A stretch of 64,000 bases of DNA from Prevotellaceae bacterium UBA2448 (GCA_002342585.1 DDQG01000020.1:1-64000); one strand, 5' to 3'. Positions 8,916 through 18,431 are shown, numbered from the stretch's first letter. Notes: generated from the sequence alone by a model not told the origin. Numbers and translations: made by a program.

Positions 8916-8924
8916 TACCTTTGC
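8916..8924 (+). promoter_or_regulatory. -7 promoter element of efflux operon
   Basis: TACCTTTGC matches the Bacteroidetes TAnnTTTG element; transcription would start near 8930, about 50 bases before the GTG start of the TolC gene. Confidence 0.65.
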
Positions 8925-8983
8925 AGCCGATTTTATAAAGTTTTAGGTAAGAAAAGGTAATAATTAGAAATCATACAAAAAAA

Positions 8984-10336
8984 GTGGAATTAAAAAGTAA
9001 GAAATTGGTTTTGTGCATAGGGATACTGATAGCAAACATCCTGCATGTCTCAGCACAAAGTATGGTCGAGCCCGTTATAGGAAGTTTGGATTTGACGCTC
9101 GACAAGGCGATTGAGATTGCTCTCGCTGAAAACCCAGTAATTAAAATAGCCGAGAAGGAGGTAAGACTGAAGCAAGTGGCACACACTGAAGCTTGGCAGG
9201 CTCTGTTGCCTACCCTGGGTGTGAGTGCTACCCTGCAGCACACTATCCTTGCTGCTACGATGAACCTGGGTGGTAATTCGTTTAAGATGGGTCAGGACAA
9301 TACCAACACAGCTACAGGTACAGCAACACTGAACCTGCCGTTGTTTGCTCCGACTGTGTATCAGAACATGAGTCTGACTAAGGAAGACATAAAACTGGCA
9401 CAGGAGAAATCGAGAAGCAGTAAGTTGGACCTTATCAACCAAGTTACAAAAGCCTACTATGCCACTATTCTGGCTCAGGACAGCTACAGAGTGATGGAAA
9501 AGAGTTTCCGCACAGCAAAGGTAAACTATGATGTTGTAGCTGAGAAGTATAATGTAGGCAAGGTAAGCGAATACGACAAACTGAGTGCCGAAGTTCAGAT
9601 GCGAGGCATGAACTCCAACTTGGTAACGGCTCAGACAGGATTCTCACTGGCTACCCTGAAACTGAAGGTGCTGATGGGTATCACGGAGAATATCGACATC
9701 ATCATCAACGACAGTCTGTCGAACTATCGTGACGTACTCGTTCTGCCAGATGCAGACACTTCAGAGAATGGTCTGAAGAACAACTCGTCACTGCGTCAGA
9801 TGGATATGAATATCACTCTGTTGCAACGCACAAGAAAGGTGTTGAAGACCAGTTTTATGCCTACCCTTTCAATGGCTCTTTCAGGACAGTATCAGAGTCT
9901 GTACAATAAAGACTGGAACGTGTTCGGATATAATTACTCTCCGAGTGCTTCAATGGTATTCACACTTAATATTCCAATCTACAAGGCTAGTGACTGGACA
10001 AAACTGAAGACAAACAAAATCAAAATAGCACAATTGCAAGACCAAAGAGAAGATACTCGCCGCAAACTGCTCATGTCGATTGAGACATATATGCAGAATA
10101 TGGCAAGTACTATAGCTCAGGTAAACTCAAACGCAGAGGCTGTAAAACAGGCAGAGAAGGCTGTGATGATAAGCAGTAAGCGATATGAGGTGGGACGCGG
10201 AACCCTTTTGGAACTGAACCAGAGCGAGACCGCAGAGACTCAGGCTCAACTGACATATGTGCAGTCTATTTACGACTACCTGACCAACAAGGCTGACCTT
10301 GACTATGCATTGGGAAAAGAACAGTATTTGAAGTAA
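8984..10336 (+). CDS. TolC-family outer-membrane efflux protein
   Basis: Outer-membrane channel of 450 residues for a tripartite efflux pump. A signal peptide (residues 1-25, ending LHVSAQS) is followed by two OEP repeats: coiled-coil helices beginning LTLDKAIEIALAENPVI and the second half near residues 270-440. The conserved closing feature RYEVGRGTLLELNQSE appears near residue 400. The start is a GTG; no ATG lies near the signal peptide, so the exact start carries some doubt. It opens a probable operon with the adaptor (18-base gap) and the RND pump. It has a usual length for the family. Confidence 0.93.
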   Translation: MELKSKKLVLCIGILIANILHVSAQSMVEPVIGSLDLTLDKAIEIALAENPVIKIAEKEVRLKQVAHTEAWQALLPTLGVSATLQHTILAATMNLGGNSFKMGQDNTNTATGTATLNLPLFAPTVYQNMSLTKEDIKLAQEKSRSSKLDLINQVTKAYYATILAQDSYRVMEKSFRTAKVNYDVVAEKYNVGKVSEYDKLSAEVQMRGMNSNLVTAQTGFSLATLKLKVLMGITENIDIIINDSLSNYRDVLVLPDADTSENGLKNNSSLRQMDMNITLLQRTRKVLKTSFMPTLSMALSGQYQSLYNKDWNVFGYNYSPSASMVFTLNIPIYKASDWTKLKTNKIKIAQLQDQREDTRRKLLMSIETYMQNMASTIAQVNSNAEAVKQAEKAVMISSKRYEVGRGTLLELNQSETAETQAQLTYVQSIYDYLTNKADLDYALGKEQYLK

Positions 10337-10354
10337 TAATAAAAAGTAATATAT

Positions 10355-11389
10355 ATGAGAACTATTAAAGGATTGAAAATTTCCGTGTTGTCAGTAGCTG
10401 CTATGGCATTGCTTGCTTCTTGCGGCGGAAAGTCGAACGACGGACAGAAGGCAACACAAAGCGTTGCATCGGAAAAACCAGATGTAAAAATTGAAAAGGT
10501 AAAAACTGCAGATATCCCTCAGACAGAGACATACACTGCAACCGTAGAGAGCGAAATCAAGAATAATATTGCTCCGAACACCCCATACCGTATTGAGAAG
10601 ATATATGTGGAAGTAGGCGATGTAGTGCGCAAAGGACAAGTACTCGTTCAGTTGGATGCCAGCAATGTGCAACAGATAAAGCTGCAGGTGGAAAACCAGC
10701 AAATAGAGTTCAACCGCACATCACAGCTCTATGAAGTAGGTGGTGCAAGCAAGGCTGAATACGATAACGCAAAGATGCAGCTCGACGTACTCTCAACCCA
10801 GTATCGTCAACTGGTGCAGAACACTCAGTTGGTAGCCCCAATCAATGGTGTTATCACTGCCCGCAACTACGACAACGGAGATATGTATAGCGGAAACCCT
10901 ATCCTGACTGTTGAGCAGACTAACCCTGTAAAACTCATCATCAACATCTCTGAGAATTTCTACAAACTTGTAAAGAAGGGACAGACAGTGAACATAGCAC
11001 TGGATGCATACGAAGGTGAGACTTTCACAGGTCAGATTACCATCGTGTACCCTACTATCGACACATCTACACACACATTCCCAGTTGAAATCACTATCAA
11101 CAACGATAGCCAGAAAGTGCGTCCAGGTATGTTTGCCCGTGCCACAGTTGATTTCGGGCATGCACGCCATGTGCTCGTTCCTGACATGGCTCTTGTAAAG
11201 CAAATCGGTGCTGGCGACCGTTATGTGTATGTATATAAAGACGGCAAAGTAAGCTATAACAAGGTTGAATTGGGCAAGCACATCAACAAAGAGTTTGAGA
11301 TTATCAGCGGTGTGGAACCAGGCGATATGGTTGTAGTAGCAGGTCAGAGCCGTCTGGCTAATGGCCGTGAAGTGAACGTAGTGGAATAA
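10355..11389 (+). CDS. RND efflux periplasmic adaptor lipoprotein (membrane-fusion protein)
   Basis: 344-residue HlyD/AcrA-type adaptor linking the inner-membrane pump to TolC. The signal peptide ends in a lipobox LLASC with the lipidated cysteine at residue 23. The lipoyl/barrel-sandwich halves are seen at RIEKIYVEVGDVVRKGQVLVQL and later VAPINGVITARNYDNGDMYSG; a short coiled-coil hairpin lies between, and the beta-barrel and membrane-proximal domains follow, ending LANGREVNVVE. The coiled coil is short, as in MexA-type adaptors. Co-transcribed with TolC and RND genes; substrate unknown. Confidence 0.93.
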   Translation: MRTIKGLKISVLSVAAMALLASCGGKSNDGQKATQSVASEKPDVKIEKVKTADIPQTETYTATVESEIKNNIAPNTPYRIEKIYVEVGDVVRKGQVLVQLDASNVQQIKLQVENQQIEFNRTSQLYEVGGASKAEYDNAKMQLDVLSTQYRQLVQNTQLVAPINGVITARNYDNGDMYSGNPILTVEQTNPVKLIINISENFYKLVKKGQTVNIALDAYEGETFTGQITIVYPTIDTSTHTFPVEITINNDSQKVRPGMFARATVDFGHARHVLVPDMALVKQIGAGDRYVYVYKDGKVSYNKVELGKHINKEFEIISGVEPGDMVVVAGQSRLANGREVNVVE

Positions 11390-11420
11390 TCACCCTCTAA
11401 AAAATACTCCAATTTAAATT

Positions 11421-14400
11421 ATGAGTTTATACGAAGGAGCGGTCAAGCGACCGATTATGACCAGCCTTTGCTTTTTGGCTGTGATGGTGTTTGGTATCTT
11501 CTCGCTGTGGAAGTTGCCAATCGACCTTTATCCAGATATCGACACAAACACCATTATGGTAATGACATACTATACCGGTGCCAGTGCAGAAGATATAGAA
11601 AACAACGTGACCCGTCCGCTTGAGAACACCCTGAACTCGGTAGAACACCTCAAGCACATTACAAGTAATTCGAAGGAAGGCGTCAGCGTCGTTACCCTGC
11701 AGTTTGAATACGGATATGACATAGACGCCTTGACCAACGACGTCAGAGACAAACTGGACATGGTGAGCAGCCGTCTGCCGGATAATGCGCAAACCCCTAT
11801 CATCTTCAAGTTCTCGACTGATATGATTCCGATCCTCCTGCTTTCAGTGCAGGCAGAGGAATCGCAGAAGGCGCTGTACAAGATACTGGACGATAACGTA
11901 GCAAACCCACTTGCACGTATCGACGGTGTAGGTACGGTAAGTATCGCCGGTGCGCCTGAACGAGAAATCAACGTGTATATGGATCCGCACAAGATGGAGG
12001 CATATAACCTGAACCCGGCTCAGGTGGCATCTGCCATATCGGGCGAGAACCAGAACATGACCAACGGTACGATCGATGTGGGTACACAGACCTACACAGT
12101 ACGCGTGGAAGGTGAATTCAGCGACCCGAAGCAGATGCTGAACGTAGTAGTAGGTTCATACAAAGGAATAAACGTGTATCTGCGTGACGTAGCCCGTATC
12201 GAGGATAATGTAGAGGAACGAGCTCAGAAGACCTACACAAAGGGTGTACAGGGAGCAATGATTATCGTTCAGAAACAGTCGGGTGCCAATTCTGTAGCCA
12301 TCTCGAACAAGGTGATGAAGGCACTGCCTACATTGCAGAAGAACCTGCCATCAGACGTAAAACTGGGTATCATCGTAAACACCTCAGACAATATTCTGAA
12401 CACTATCGGTTCGCTCGAAGAGACAATCCTGTATGCCATGGTATTCGTGGCTCTCGTGGTGTTCATATTCCTGGGACGCTGGCGTGCTACATTGATTATC
12501 GTCATCACCATCCCTATGTCGTTGATTGCATCGTTCATATATCTGTATGCGACCGACGGTTCTATCAACATGATTTCTCTCTCGTGTCTTACCATTGCCA
12601 TTGGTAACGTTGTGGATGATGCCATTGTGGTGCTGGAGAATGTCACGACACATATTGAACGAGGTTCTGACCCTAAACAGGCTGCCATCAATGCAACCAA
12701 CGAGGTGGCTATCTCGGTTATAGCCTCAACACTTACGATGATTGCCGTATTCTTCCCATTGACAATGGTGACAGGTATCGCAGGTGTGCTCTTCAAGCAG
12801 CTCGGATGGATGATGTGTATCATCATGACCATTTCAACCACTTCTGCCCTCTCGTTCACACCTATGCTCTGTTCACAGATGCTTCGTCTACAGAAAAAAC
12901 AAAGTGGACTTTTCAAGAAACTGTACTATCCAATATCTCGTTCACTCGACCAACTTGACAACTGGTATGAGGCAAGAATCAATTGGGCTGTACGCCATCG
13001 TTGGACTGTCATCGTTGGTTGTATCTGTCTGTTTATTGCATCAATAGCATGTGCTAAGGTATTCGGCATCAAGTCGGAGTTCTTCCCAGCAAACGACTCA
13101 GGTCGTATCGGTATCTCGCTTGAACTCCCTATCGGTACTCGAGTAGAGATTGCTGAAGACTTGGCAAAAGGACTCACAAGGAAATGGATGGATCGCTATG
13201 GAGACTATATGCAGTCTTGTAACTTCACCGTAGGTCAGGCTGGTGATAACAACACATTTGCTTCACTGCAGTCGAACGGTTCTCATATCATCTCATTCAA
13301 CATCATGATGGTTCCGTCGAACAAACGTCCACAGGGACTGGCAGAGATTTGTGATGAGATGCGTGCCGACCTGAAAGTGATACCAGAACTTGCAAAGTAC
13401 CAAGTAAACCTGGGTGGACAGCAGGCTGCCGCAATGGGCGGTCAGGCCACTGCACAGTTTGAAATATATGGTTACGACCTTGACGACACCCGTAGGCTGG
13501 CAGACAAGATGGCTGAGAAGTTCCGCGAAAGTCCGATGATTTCACAGGTCAACATTTCACGTTCTGACTTCGAACCGGAAATCGTCGTAAACTTCGATCG
13601 CGACAAACTTGCCAAGGAGGGTCTGACCCTTGCATCAGCCGGCGCATACGTGCGCAACCTCATCTACGGCTCACTCATGTCATACTATCGTGAGGACGGT
13701 GAAGAATATGATATCAAGGTTCGTTATGAACCGACTGCCCGTCAGAGCATTGAAGACATAGAAAACATGATTATTCCTACATCGGCTGGACGTCAGGTGA
13801 GAATCAAGGATGTAGCTACCGTAGAAGAAAGTGTGATTCCTCCAACCATCGAGCGTAAGGACCGTCAGCGTATCATCACCGTAAGTGCCGTACTCGCAGC
13901 AGGCTATGCCCTTTCCGACGGTGTGGCACTGGGTAATAAGATTACAGAAGAACTTGAAATACCAAATGGAGTAACCGTTCAGGTAGCAGGTACGTACGAA
14001 GACCAGCAGGATTCAAACCGCGACCTCGGCACACTCGGTATTCTTATCATCCTGCTTGTGTTCATCGTGATGGCTGCCCAGTTCGAATCACTCACCTACC
14101 CATTCATTATCATGCTCTCAGTACCATTCGCATTCTCAGGTATCATCCTTGCTTTGGTTACAACCAGCACAAACCTGAACATCATGTCAATGCTTGGTGG
14201 TATCATGCTTATCGGTATCGTTGTGAAGAATGGTATCGTACTTATCGACTACACACAGCTGATGCGCGAACGCGGAATCGGACTCACCCGTTCTGCCGTG
14301 ATTGCAGCACGAAGCCGTCTGCGCCCAATCCTCATGACTTCGCTCACCACCATCCTCGGTATGCTCCCAATGGCTATGAGTCACGGAGTAGGAGCAGAGA

Positions 14401-14603
14401 CATGGCGACCACTTGGTGTGTCCATAATCGGAGGTCTGTTGGTTTCTACAGTGCTCACACTTATCTATGTGCCTTCTATGTTCTGCATCTTCGGAGCTAC
14501 AGGTGTTAAGCGTCAGCGTCGCAAGATGAAAGCTAAGCGCGAACTGAACGAATACTGGAAAAAACACAAGGCAGAAGAAATGCTTATAACCTCTCGTAAG
14601 TGA
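11421..14603 (+). CDS. RND-family efflux transporter permease (HAE1/AcrB type)
   Basis: 1,060-residue proton-driven inner-membrane pump. The first transmembrane helix follows a short cytoplasmic start (RPIMTSLCFLAVMVFGIFSL). Two large periplasmic loops alternate with the two six-helix bundles. The proton-relay aspartates of helix 4 are Asp399 and Asp400 (VVDDAIVV), matching AcrB Asp407/408. The motif MTSLTTILGMLPMA and the end helix LLVSTVLTLIYVPSMF are typical. The length and domain order are complete. It is the third gene of the tripartite set; the substrate cannot be read from sequence. Confidence 0.95.
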   Translation: MSLYEGAVKRPIMTSLCFLAVMVFGIFSLWKLPIDLYPDIDTNTIMVMTYYTGASAEDIENNVTRPLENTLNSVEHLKHITSNSKEGVSVVTLQFEYGYDIDALTNDVRDKLDMVSSRLPDNAQTPIIFKFSTDMIPILLLSVQAEESQKALYKILDDNVANPLARIDGVGTVSIAGAPEREINVYMDPHKMEAYNLNPAQVASAISGENQNMTNGTIDVGTQTYTVRVEGEFSDPKQMLNVVVGSYKGINVYLRDVARIEDNVEERAQKTYTKGVQGAMIIVQKQSGANSVAISNKVMKALPTLQKNLPSDVKLGIIVNTSDNILNTIGSLEETILYAMVFVALVVFIFLGRWRATLIIVITIPMSLIASFIYLYATDGSINMISLSCLTIAIGNVVDDAIVVLENVTTHIERGSDPKQAAINATNEVAISVIASTLTMIAVFFPLTMVTGIAGVLFKQLGWMMCIIMTISTTSALSFTPMLCSQMLRLQKKQSGLFKKLYYPISRSLDQLDNWYEARINWAVRHRWTVIVGCICLFIASIACAKVFGIKSEFFPANDSGRIGISLELPIGTRVEIAEDLAKGLTRKWMDRYGDYMQSCNFTVGQAGDNNTFASLQSNGSHIISFNIMMVPSNKRPQGLAEICDEMRADLKVIPELAKYQVNLGGQQAAAMGGQATAQFEIYGYDLDDTRRLADKMAEKFRESPMISQVNISRSDFEPEIVVNFDRDKLAKEGLTLASAGAYVRNLIYGSLMSYYREDGEEYDIKVRYEPTARQSIEDIENMIIPTSAGRQVRIKDVATVEESVIPPTIERKDRQRIITVSAVLAAGYALSDGVALGNKITEELEIPNGVTVQVAGTYEDQQDSNRDLGTLGILIILLVFIVMAAQFESLTYPFIIMLSVPFAFSGIILALVTTSTNLNIMSMLGGIMLIGIVVKNGIVLIDYTQLMRERGIGLTRSAVIAARSRLRPILMTSLTTILGMLPMAMSHGVGAETWRPLGVSIIGGLLVSTVLTLIYVPSMFCIFGATGVKRQRRKMKAKRELNEYWKKHKAEEMLITSRK

Positions 14604-14686
14604 AAAAGAAAAGAACGCATAGCCAGACCTGAACAAAATTTATCCGGAAGAGAATAAATAACTTCTATTTTAAGATACACAATCTT

Positions 14687-14980
14687 ATGAAAACAATATT
14701 CATCACATACGACCGCGCCCTGCACGAGAAGGTAATAGATGCTCTCGACGCATCGAATGCACGCGGTTACACACTACTTTCCGACGTAAGCGGACGAGGT
14801 TCGAAGACTGGCGACCCACACCTGGGAAGTCATGCTTGGCCGACACTGAACGATGCCCTCTTCACCGTTGTGGAGGACACAAAGGTGACTCCACTGCTGA
14901 ATCGTCTGAAACAACTCGATATAGATAATCCACTGCTCGGACTTCGTGCATTCGTATGGAATGTAGAACAAAGTATCTAA
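14687..14980 (+). CDS. PG0541-family transporter-associated protein
   Basis: 97-residue soluble protein with a ferredoxin-like, P-II-like look (MKTIFITYDRALHEKVIDAL, then ARGYTLLSDVSGRGSKTGDPHLGSHAWP). Members of the PG0541 family sit next to RND efflux genes in Bacteroidales, as here. The fold suggests a small regulatory or sensor role, but no function is established. It lies 83 bases after the pump and 25 before the phosphatase, consistent with one transcript. Confidence 0.75.
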   Translation: MKTIFITYDRALHEKVIDALDASNARGYTLLSDVSGRGSKTGDPHLGSHAWPTLNDALFTVVEDTKVTPLLNRLKQLDIDNPLLGLRAFVWNVEQSI

Positions 14981-15005
14981 TTACACATTATTATATATAG
15001 GAACA

Positions 15006-16307
15006 ATGAAACTTCAAATTCTATCCATCGCTCTTGCTGTATCAACAATGTGTTCTGCACAGACAGCACGCGAAGAAATCCATGAGAACATTTTGCTTAC
15101 AGGAAGCAATCACGTGGCATACATCGCTCCCACTAAGAAACTCACACCTGCACCAAAGGGTTATGTACCATTCTATATGGATCACTACGGACGCCATGGT
15201 TCTCGTTGGCTCATCGACAAACCAGACTACACCAATCCTTTGGAGAAAATGCGTAAGGCAAAGGAAGACGGGAAACTGACTCCACTCGGACTGGAAGTAT
15301 TGGAGAAGCTTGAACGTTTCTATCCAACAACTATAAACCGCTTGGGCGAACTCTCCGACATAGGCGAACAACAGCACCATCAGATTGGTAAGCGAATGAC
15401 TGAAAACTTCCCAGAGATTTTCGCTGGAAAGACCGCCGAACTGGATGCTCGCAGCACAGTGGTTATCCGTTGTATCCTCTCTATGGAAGCTGAATGCGAA
15501 GAACTGGCTGCTTTCAATCCGAACCTGAAAATTCATAATGATGTGAGTGAGTCTTTCCAGTACTACCTTAACCGCGACTGGGACGAAACACTGAAGGAAG
15601 CAGTGAAACCTGCAAGAAAGATTATCGATGAGTACAAAGAACGTTGCACCCATCCGGAGCGTCTCTGCTCTACCCTCTTCAACGACCCTGCATACTGGCA
15701 GGCAAAAGAGTTCCGTGCTCCAGCCTTCATGCGTGCCCTCTTCAAAGTGGGAAATAACATGCAGAGTCATAGTTTCGGCGAAGACATCTACTCAGTATTC
15801 ACAGAGGAAGAGGCATACGAACTGTGGCGTGCAAAGAATATAGAATGGTACCTGCGCTATGGACCTTCGCCCGTGACTGGCAGCATCATGCCTTTCAGTC
15901 AGCGATACCTCTTGCGCAATATGATAGAGACTGCCGACACAGTATTTGCCAGCAAAACATACACTAATGGTGCTTCACTGCGCTTCGGTCACGAAGTATG
16001 TGTGATGCCACTTGCCTGTCTCATGGAACTGGACTCTTGTGGTGTGAAGACTAACGACCTCGACAATCTTGAAAACTACTGGGTCAACTACCGCATCTAT
16101 CCTATGGCATGCAACATCCAGATGATTTTCTATCGTCCGAAAAAGACGAAGGTGGGTCAGCTCAATGTTGATGATATCCTCGTGAAAGTTCTGCTCAACG
16201 AAAAAGAAGCAAAACTGCCTGTCTTCACCGACAACTATCCATACTATAAGTGGAGTGAACTGCGTAAGTACTATATTAACAAACTGAACAGCTACGTAGA
16301 AAAATAA
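15006..16307 (+). CDS. Exported histidine-type (branch 2) phosphatase, MINPP/phytase-like
   Basis: 433 residues with signal peptide (MKLQILSIALAVSTMCSAQ). The catalytic RHG is at residues 63-65 (DHYGRHGSRW), so His64 would take the phosphoryl group. The usual C-terminal HD proton donor is replaced by His329-Glu330 (RFGHE), which recalls the HAE form of inositol polyphosphate phosphatases (MINPP) rather than classical HD acid phosphatases. Arg/His-rich IRCILSMEAECEEL near residue 155 matches the phosphate pocket region. Substrate (phytate or sugar phosphates) is inference. It is fifth in the efflux-led operon, 16 bases ahead of the nucleosidase gene. Confidence 0.85.
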   Translation: MKLQILSIALAVSTMCSAQTAREEIHENILLTGSNHVAYIAPTKKLTPAPKGYVPFYMDHYGRHGSRWLIDKPDYTNPLEKMRKAKEDGKLTPLGLEVLEKLERFYPTTINRLGELSDIGEQQHHQIGKRMTENFPEIFAGKTAELDARSTVVIRCILSMEAECEELAAFNPNLKIHNDVSESFQYYLNRDWDETLKEAVKPARKIIDEYKERCTHPERLCSTLFNDPAYWQAKEFRAPAFMRALFKVGNNMQSHSFGEDIYSVFTEEEAYELWRAKNIEWYLRYGPSPVTGSIMPFSQRYLLRNMIETADTVFASKTYTNGASLRFGHEVCVMPLACLMELDSCGVKTNDLDNLENYWVNYRIYPMACNIQMIFYRPKKTKVGQLNVDDILVKVLLNEKEAKLPVFTDNYPYYKWSELRKYYINKLNSYVEK

Positions 16308-16323
16308 ACACATCAACTGCAAA

Positions 16324-17016
16324 ATGAAATTAGGAATACTTACGGCTATGTCGGTTGAGTACGACCAATTGGCACGACTCATGGAGAATAGAACCGAACA
16401 GAAATCGGGAATATACACCTACACCTTAGGTAACATAGCAAACAACGACATCGTACTGCTTCAATGCGGCATAGGCAAGGTAAATGCAGCCATAGGCACA
16501 GCTGAACTCATCAGAACTTTTTCTCCCGACTGCATCATCTCTACAGGTGTTGCAGGAGGCATAGACAAGTGTCTCAACATCATGGATGTAGTTGTGAGCA
16601 ATCAGATTTGCTACCACGATGTGTGGTGCGGCATGGGTTGCGAATACGGACAAGTGCAGGGTCTGCCTACGTTCTTCGACGGCGACGCAAACCTTGTTGA
16701 GAAAGCCATATCGTTAAACGAAACACAATCAAAGACTCGAATCCATGCCGGACTGATTTGCACAGGCGACCAGTTTATCTCCGACCAGGCAGAACTGAAA
16801 ACCATCAAGGACCACTTCCCAGCGGGACTTGCCTGCGACATGGAGTCAGCCTCCATTGCCCACACCTGCTATCTCTACAAGAAACCCTTCGTCAGTTTCC
16901 GTATCATTAGCGACACACCTGGAGCAGATAATCATGCAGCACAGTGGGAAAATTTCTGGGACGAAATGGCTCAGCGCTCATTTGCAATTACCAAAGCATT
17001 CCTGGACACTCTATAA
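16324..17016 (+). CDS. mtnN: 5'-methylthioadenosine/S-adenosylhomocysteine nucleosidase
   Basis: 230-residue cytoplasmic enzyme that hydrolyses MTA and SAH, clearing by-products of SAM use. Glu12 (MSVEYDQ) and the aspartate in RIISDTPGADN are the expected catalytic pair. GIGKVNAAIG, STGVAGGID and CDMESASIAHTCY form the nucleoside phosphorylase fold and ribose-binding site. Length is standard. It closes the probable operon that begins with tolC, and lies beside leucine and methionine genes; the latter link is metabolically sensible but on a separate transcript. Confidence 0.93.
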   Translation: MKLGILTAMSVEYDQLARLMENRTEQKSGIYTYTLGNIANNDIVLLQCGIGKVNAAIGTAELIRTFSPDCIISTGVAGGIDKCLNIMDVVVSNQICYHDVWCGMGCEYGQVQGLPTFFDGDANLVEKAISLNETQSKTRIHAGLICTGDQFISDQAELKTIKDHFPAGLACDMESASIAHTCYLYKKPFVSFRIISDTPGADNHAAQWENFWDEMAQRSFAITKAFLDTL

Positions 17017-17148
17017 GAGAAGAAAAATTGACAAATAAGTCTGTTCTGCATACATTTTTTTCATAAAAAAGTACGAAAAAAACATTGTGCACGAACACTT
17101 ATGTTTCACAACATGCTTTTAGGTGTTTCGCTATATGTTAGGACTCCC

Positions 17149-17157
17149 TATCTTTGC
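17149..17157 (+). promoter_or_regulatory. Putative distal leuB promoter (P1), -7 element
   Basis: TATCTTTGC matches TAnnTTTG. A TTTC sequence lies near the expected -33 position. The terminator-like hairpin at 17211-17240 lies between this element and leuB. Confidence 0.55.
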
Positions 17158-17210
17158 GACATCCTAAAAACAATCTTTTTACCTTAAAAAAATTAATACT
17201 TATTGAGAAT

Positions 17211-17251
17211 AAAAGAGCGGGTCGCGAGACTAGCTCTTTTTCTTGTTTTTT
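17211..17251 (+). terminator. Terminator-like hairpin in the leuB leader (attenuator candidate)
   Basis: AAAAGAGC (17211-17218) pairs with GCTCTTTT (17233-17240); the apical part GTC-GCGA-GAC can pair as well. It is followed by TTCTTGTTTTTT. Its place between P1 and leuB fits transcription attenuation or a short leader RNA. Confidence 0.6.
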
Positions 17252-17306
17252 ACCCCCTTGCTTTTGTTCTATTGTTAAATTGCTATTATTTTTGAAGATT
17301 TATTTG

Positions 17307-17315
17307 TACCTTCGC
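17307..17315 (+). promoter_or_regulatory. Possible proximal leuB promoter (P2), -7 element
   Basis: TACCTTCGC is one base from the TAnnTTTG consensus and lies 25 bases before the leuB ATG. No -33 partner was seen. Confidence 0.4.
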
Positions 17316-17339
17316 GCAAAATTTAAACTATATAAGACT

Positions 17340-18401
17340 ATGAACTTAAAAATTGCTGTTTTGGCTGGCGATGGTATCGGTCCCGAAATCATGGAACAGG
17401 GTGTAGCAGTTTGCAGTGCAATAGCTGAGAAATTCGGACACACTGTTAGTTACAAAGAAGCTATTTGTGGTGCTCACGCCATCGACGAAGTGGGCGACCC
17501 ATTCCCAGAAGATACATTCCAGACTTGTATGGATGCTGATGCAGTTCTCTTTGCAAGTGTGGGAGATCCAAAATTCGACAACAACCCAAATGCCAAGGTT
17601 CGTCCCGAGCAGGGTTTGTTGGCAATGAGAAAGAAACTGGGACTCTTCGCCAATGTGCGTCCGGTCACTACTTTCGACTGCCTCATTCACAAGTCACCAC
17701 TGAAGGACGAACTCGTTCGTGGTGCTGACTTCATCTGCATCCGCGAACTCACAGGCGGTATGTATTTCGGAGAGAAGAAAGAAGGCACAGACTATGCTTA
17801 CGACACAAATGCCTATAGCCGTGCTGAGGTAGAGCGCATCCTCAAGGTAGCTTACCAGTATGCACAGCAGAGAAAGAAACACCTCACAGTGGTTGACAAG
17901 GCAAACGTGCTTGCATCGAGCCGTCTGTGGAGATCTGTTGCACAGGAGATGGCACCAAAGTATCCAGATGTGAAGACAGACTTCATGTATGTTGACAATG
18001 CTTCAATGCGCATGATTCAGGAACCAACTTTCTTCGATGTAATGGTTACAGAAAACACCTTCGGAGACATTCTGACCGATGAGGGTTCTTGCATCACCGG
18101 TTCTATGGGTCTGCTGCCATCAGCATCTACTGGCGAACACACACCTGTCTTCGAACCAATCCACGGCAGTTGGCCACAGGCTAAGGGTCTTAATATTGCT
18201 AACCCATTGGCACAGATTCTTTCTGTAGCTATGCTCTACGAATACTTTGGTCTGAAAGCCGAAGGAGCACTGATTCGCCAGGCTGTAAATGCAAGTCTCG
18301 ATCAGAATGTGCGCACACCTGAAATCCAGGTTGAGGGTGGAGCTAAGTACGGCACAAAAGAAGTAGGTGCTTGGATTGTTGATTATATCAAGAAAGCTTA
18401 A
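17340..18401 (+). CDS. leuB: 3-isopropylmalate dehydrogenase
   Basis: 353-residue NAD-dependent dehydrogenase of leucine synthesis. The start is the ATG giving MNLKIAVLAGDGIGPE; an upstream extension in frame runs through the promoter and hairpin and is rejected. Family signatures: SVGDPKFD, RPVTTFDCLIHKSPL, FICIRELTGGMYFGE, DKANVLASSRLW, and the metal/NAD site NTFGDILTDEGS and PIHGSWPQAKG. Length equals Bacteroidales LeuB. The leader contains two possible promoters and an attenuator-like hairpin. It is followed after 30 bases by a LeuA-family synthase; leuC and leuD are not in the window. Confidence 0.95.
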   Translation: MNLKIAVLAGDGIGPEIMEQGVAVCSAIAEKFGHTVSYKEAICGAHAIDEVGDPFPEDTFQTCMDADAVLFASVGDPKFDNNPNAKVRPEQGLLAMRKKLGLFANVRPVTTFDCLIHKSPLKDELVRGADFICIRELTGGMYFGEKKEGTDYAYDTNAYSRAEVERILKVAYQYAQQRKKHLTVVDKANVLASSRLWRSVAQEMAPKYPDVKTDFMYVDNASMRMIQEPTFFDVMVTENTFGDILTDEGSCITGSMGLLPSASTGEHTPVFEPIHGSWPQAKGLNIANPLAQILSVAMLYEYFGLKAEGALIRQAVNASLDQNVRTPEIQVEGGAKYGTKEVGAWIVDYIKKA

Positions 18402-18431
18402 CATAAAAAAGAAGTAAAGAATCATTCTTTG

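Noticed and set aside
17154..17339. N-terminal extension of leuB or a leucine-rich leader peptide
   Set aside because: The extension would start in the promoter element and contain the hairpin; no ATG/GTG start with suitable position supports a leader peptide, although Leu and Ile codons cluster at 17175-17205.
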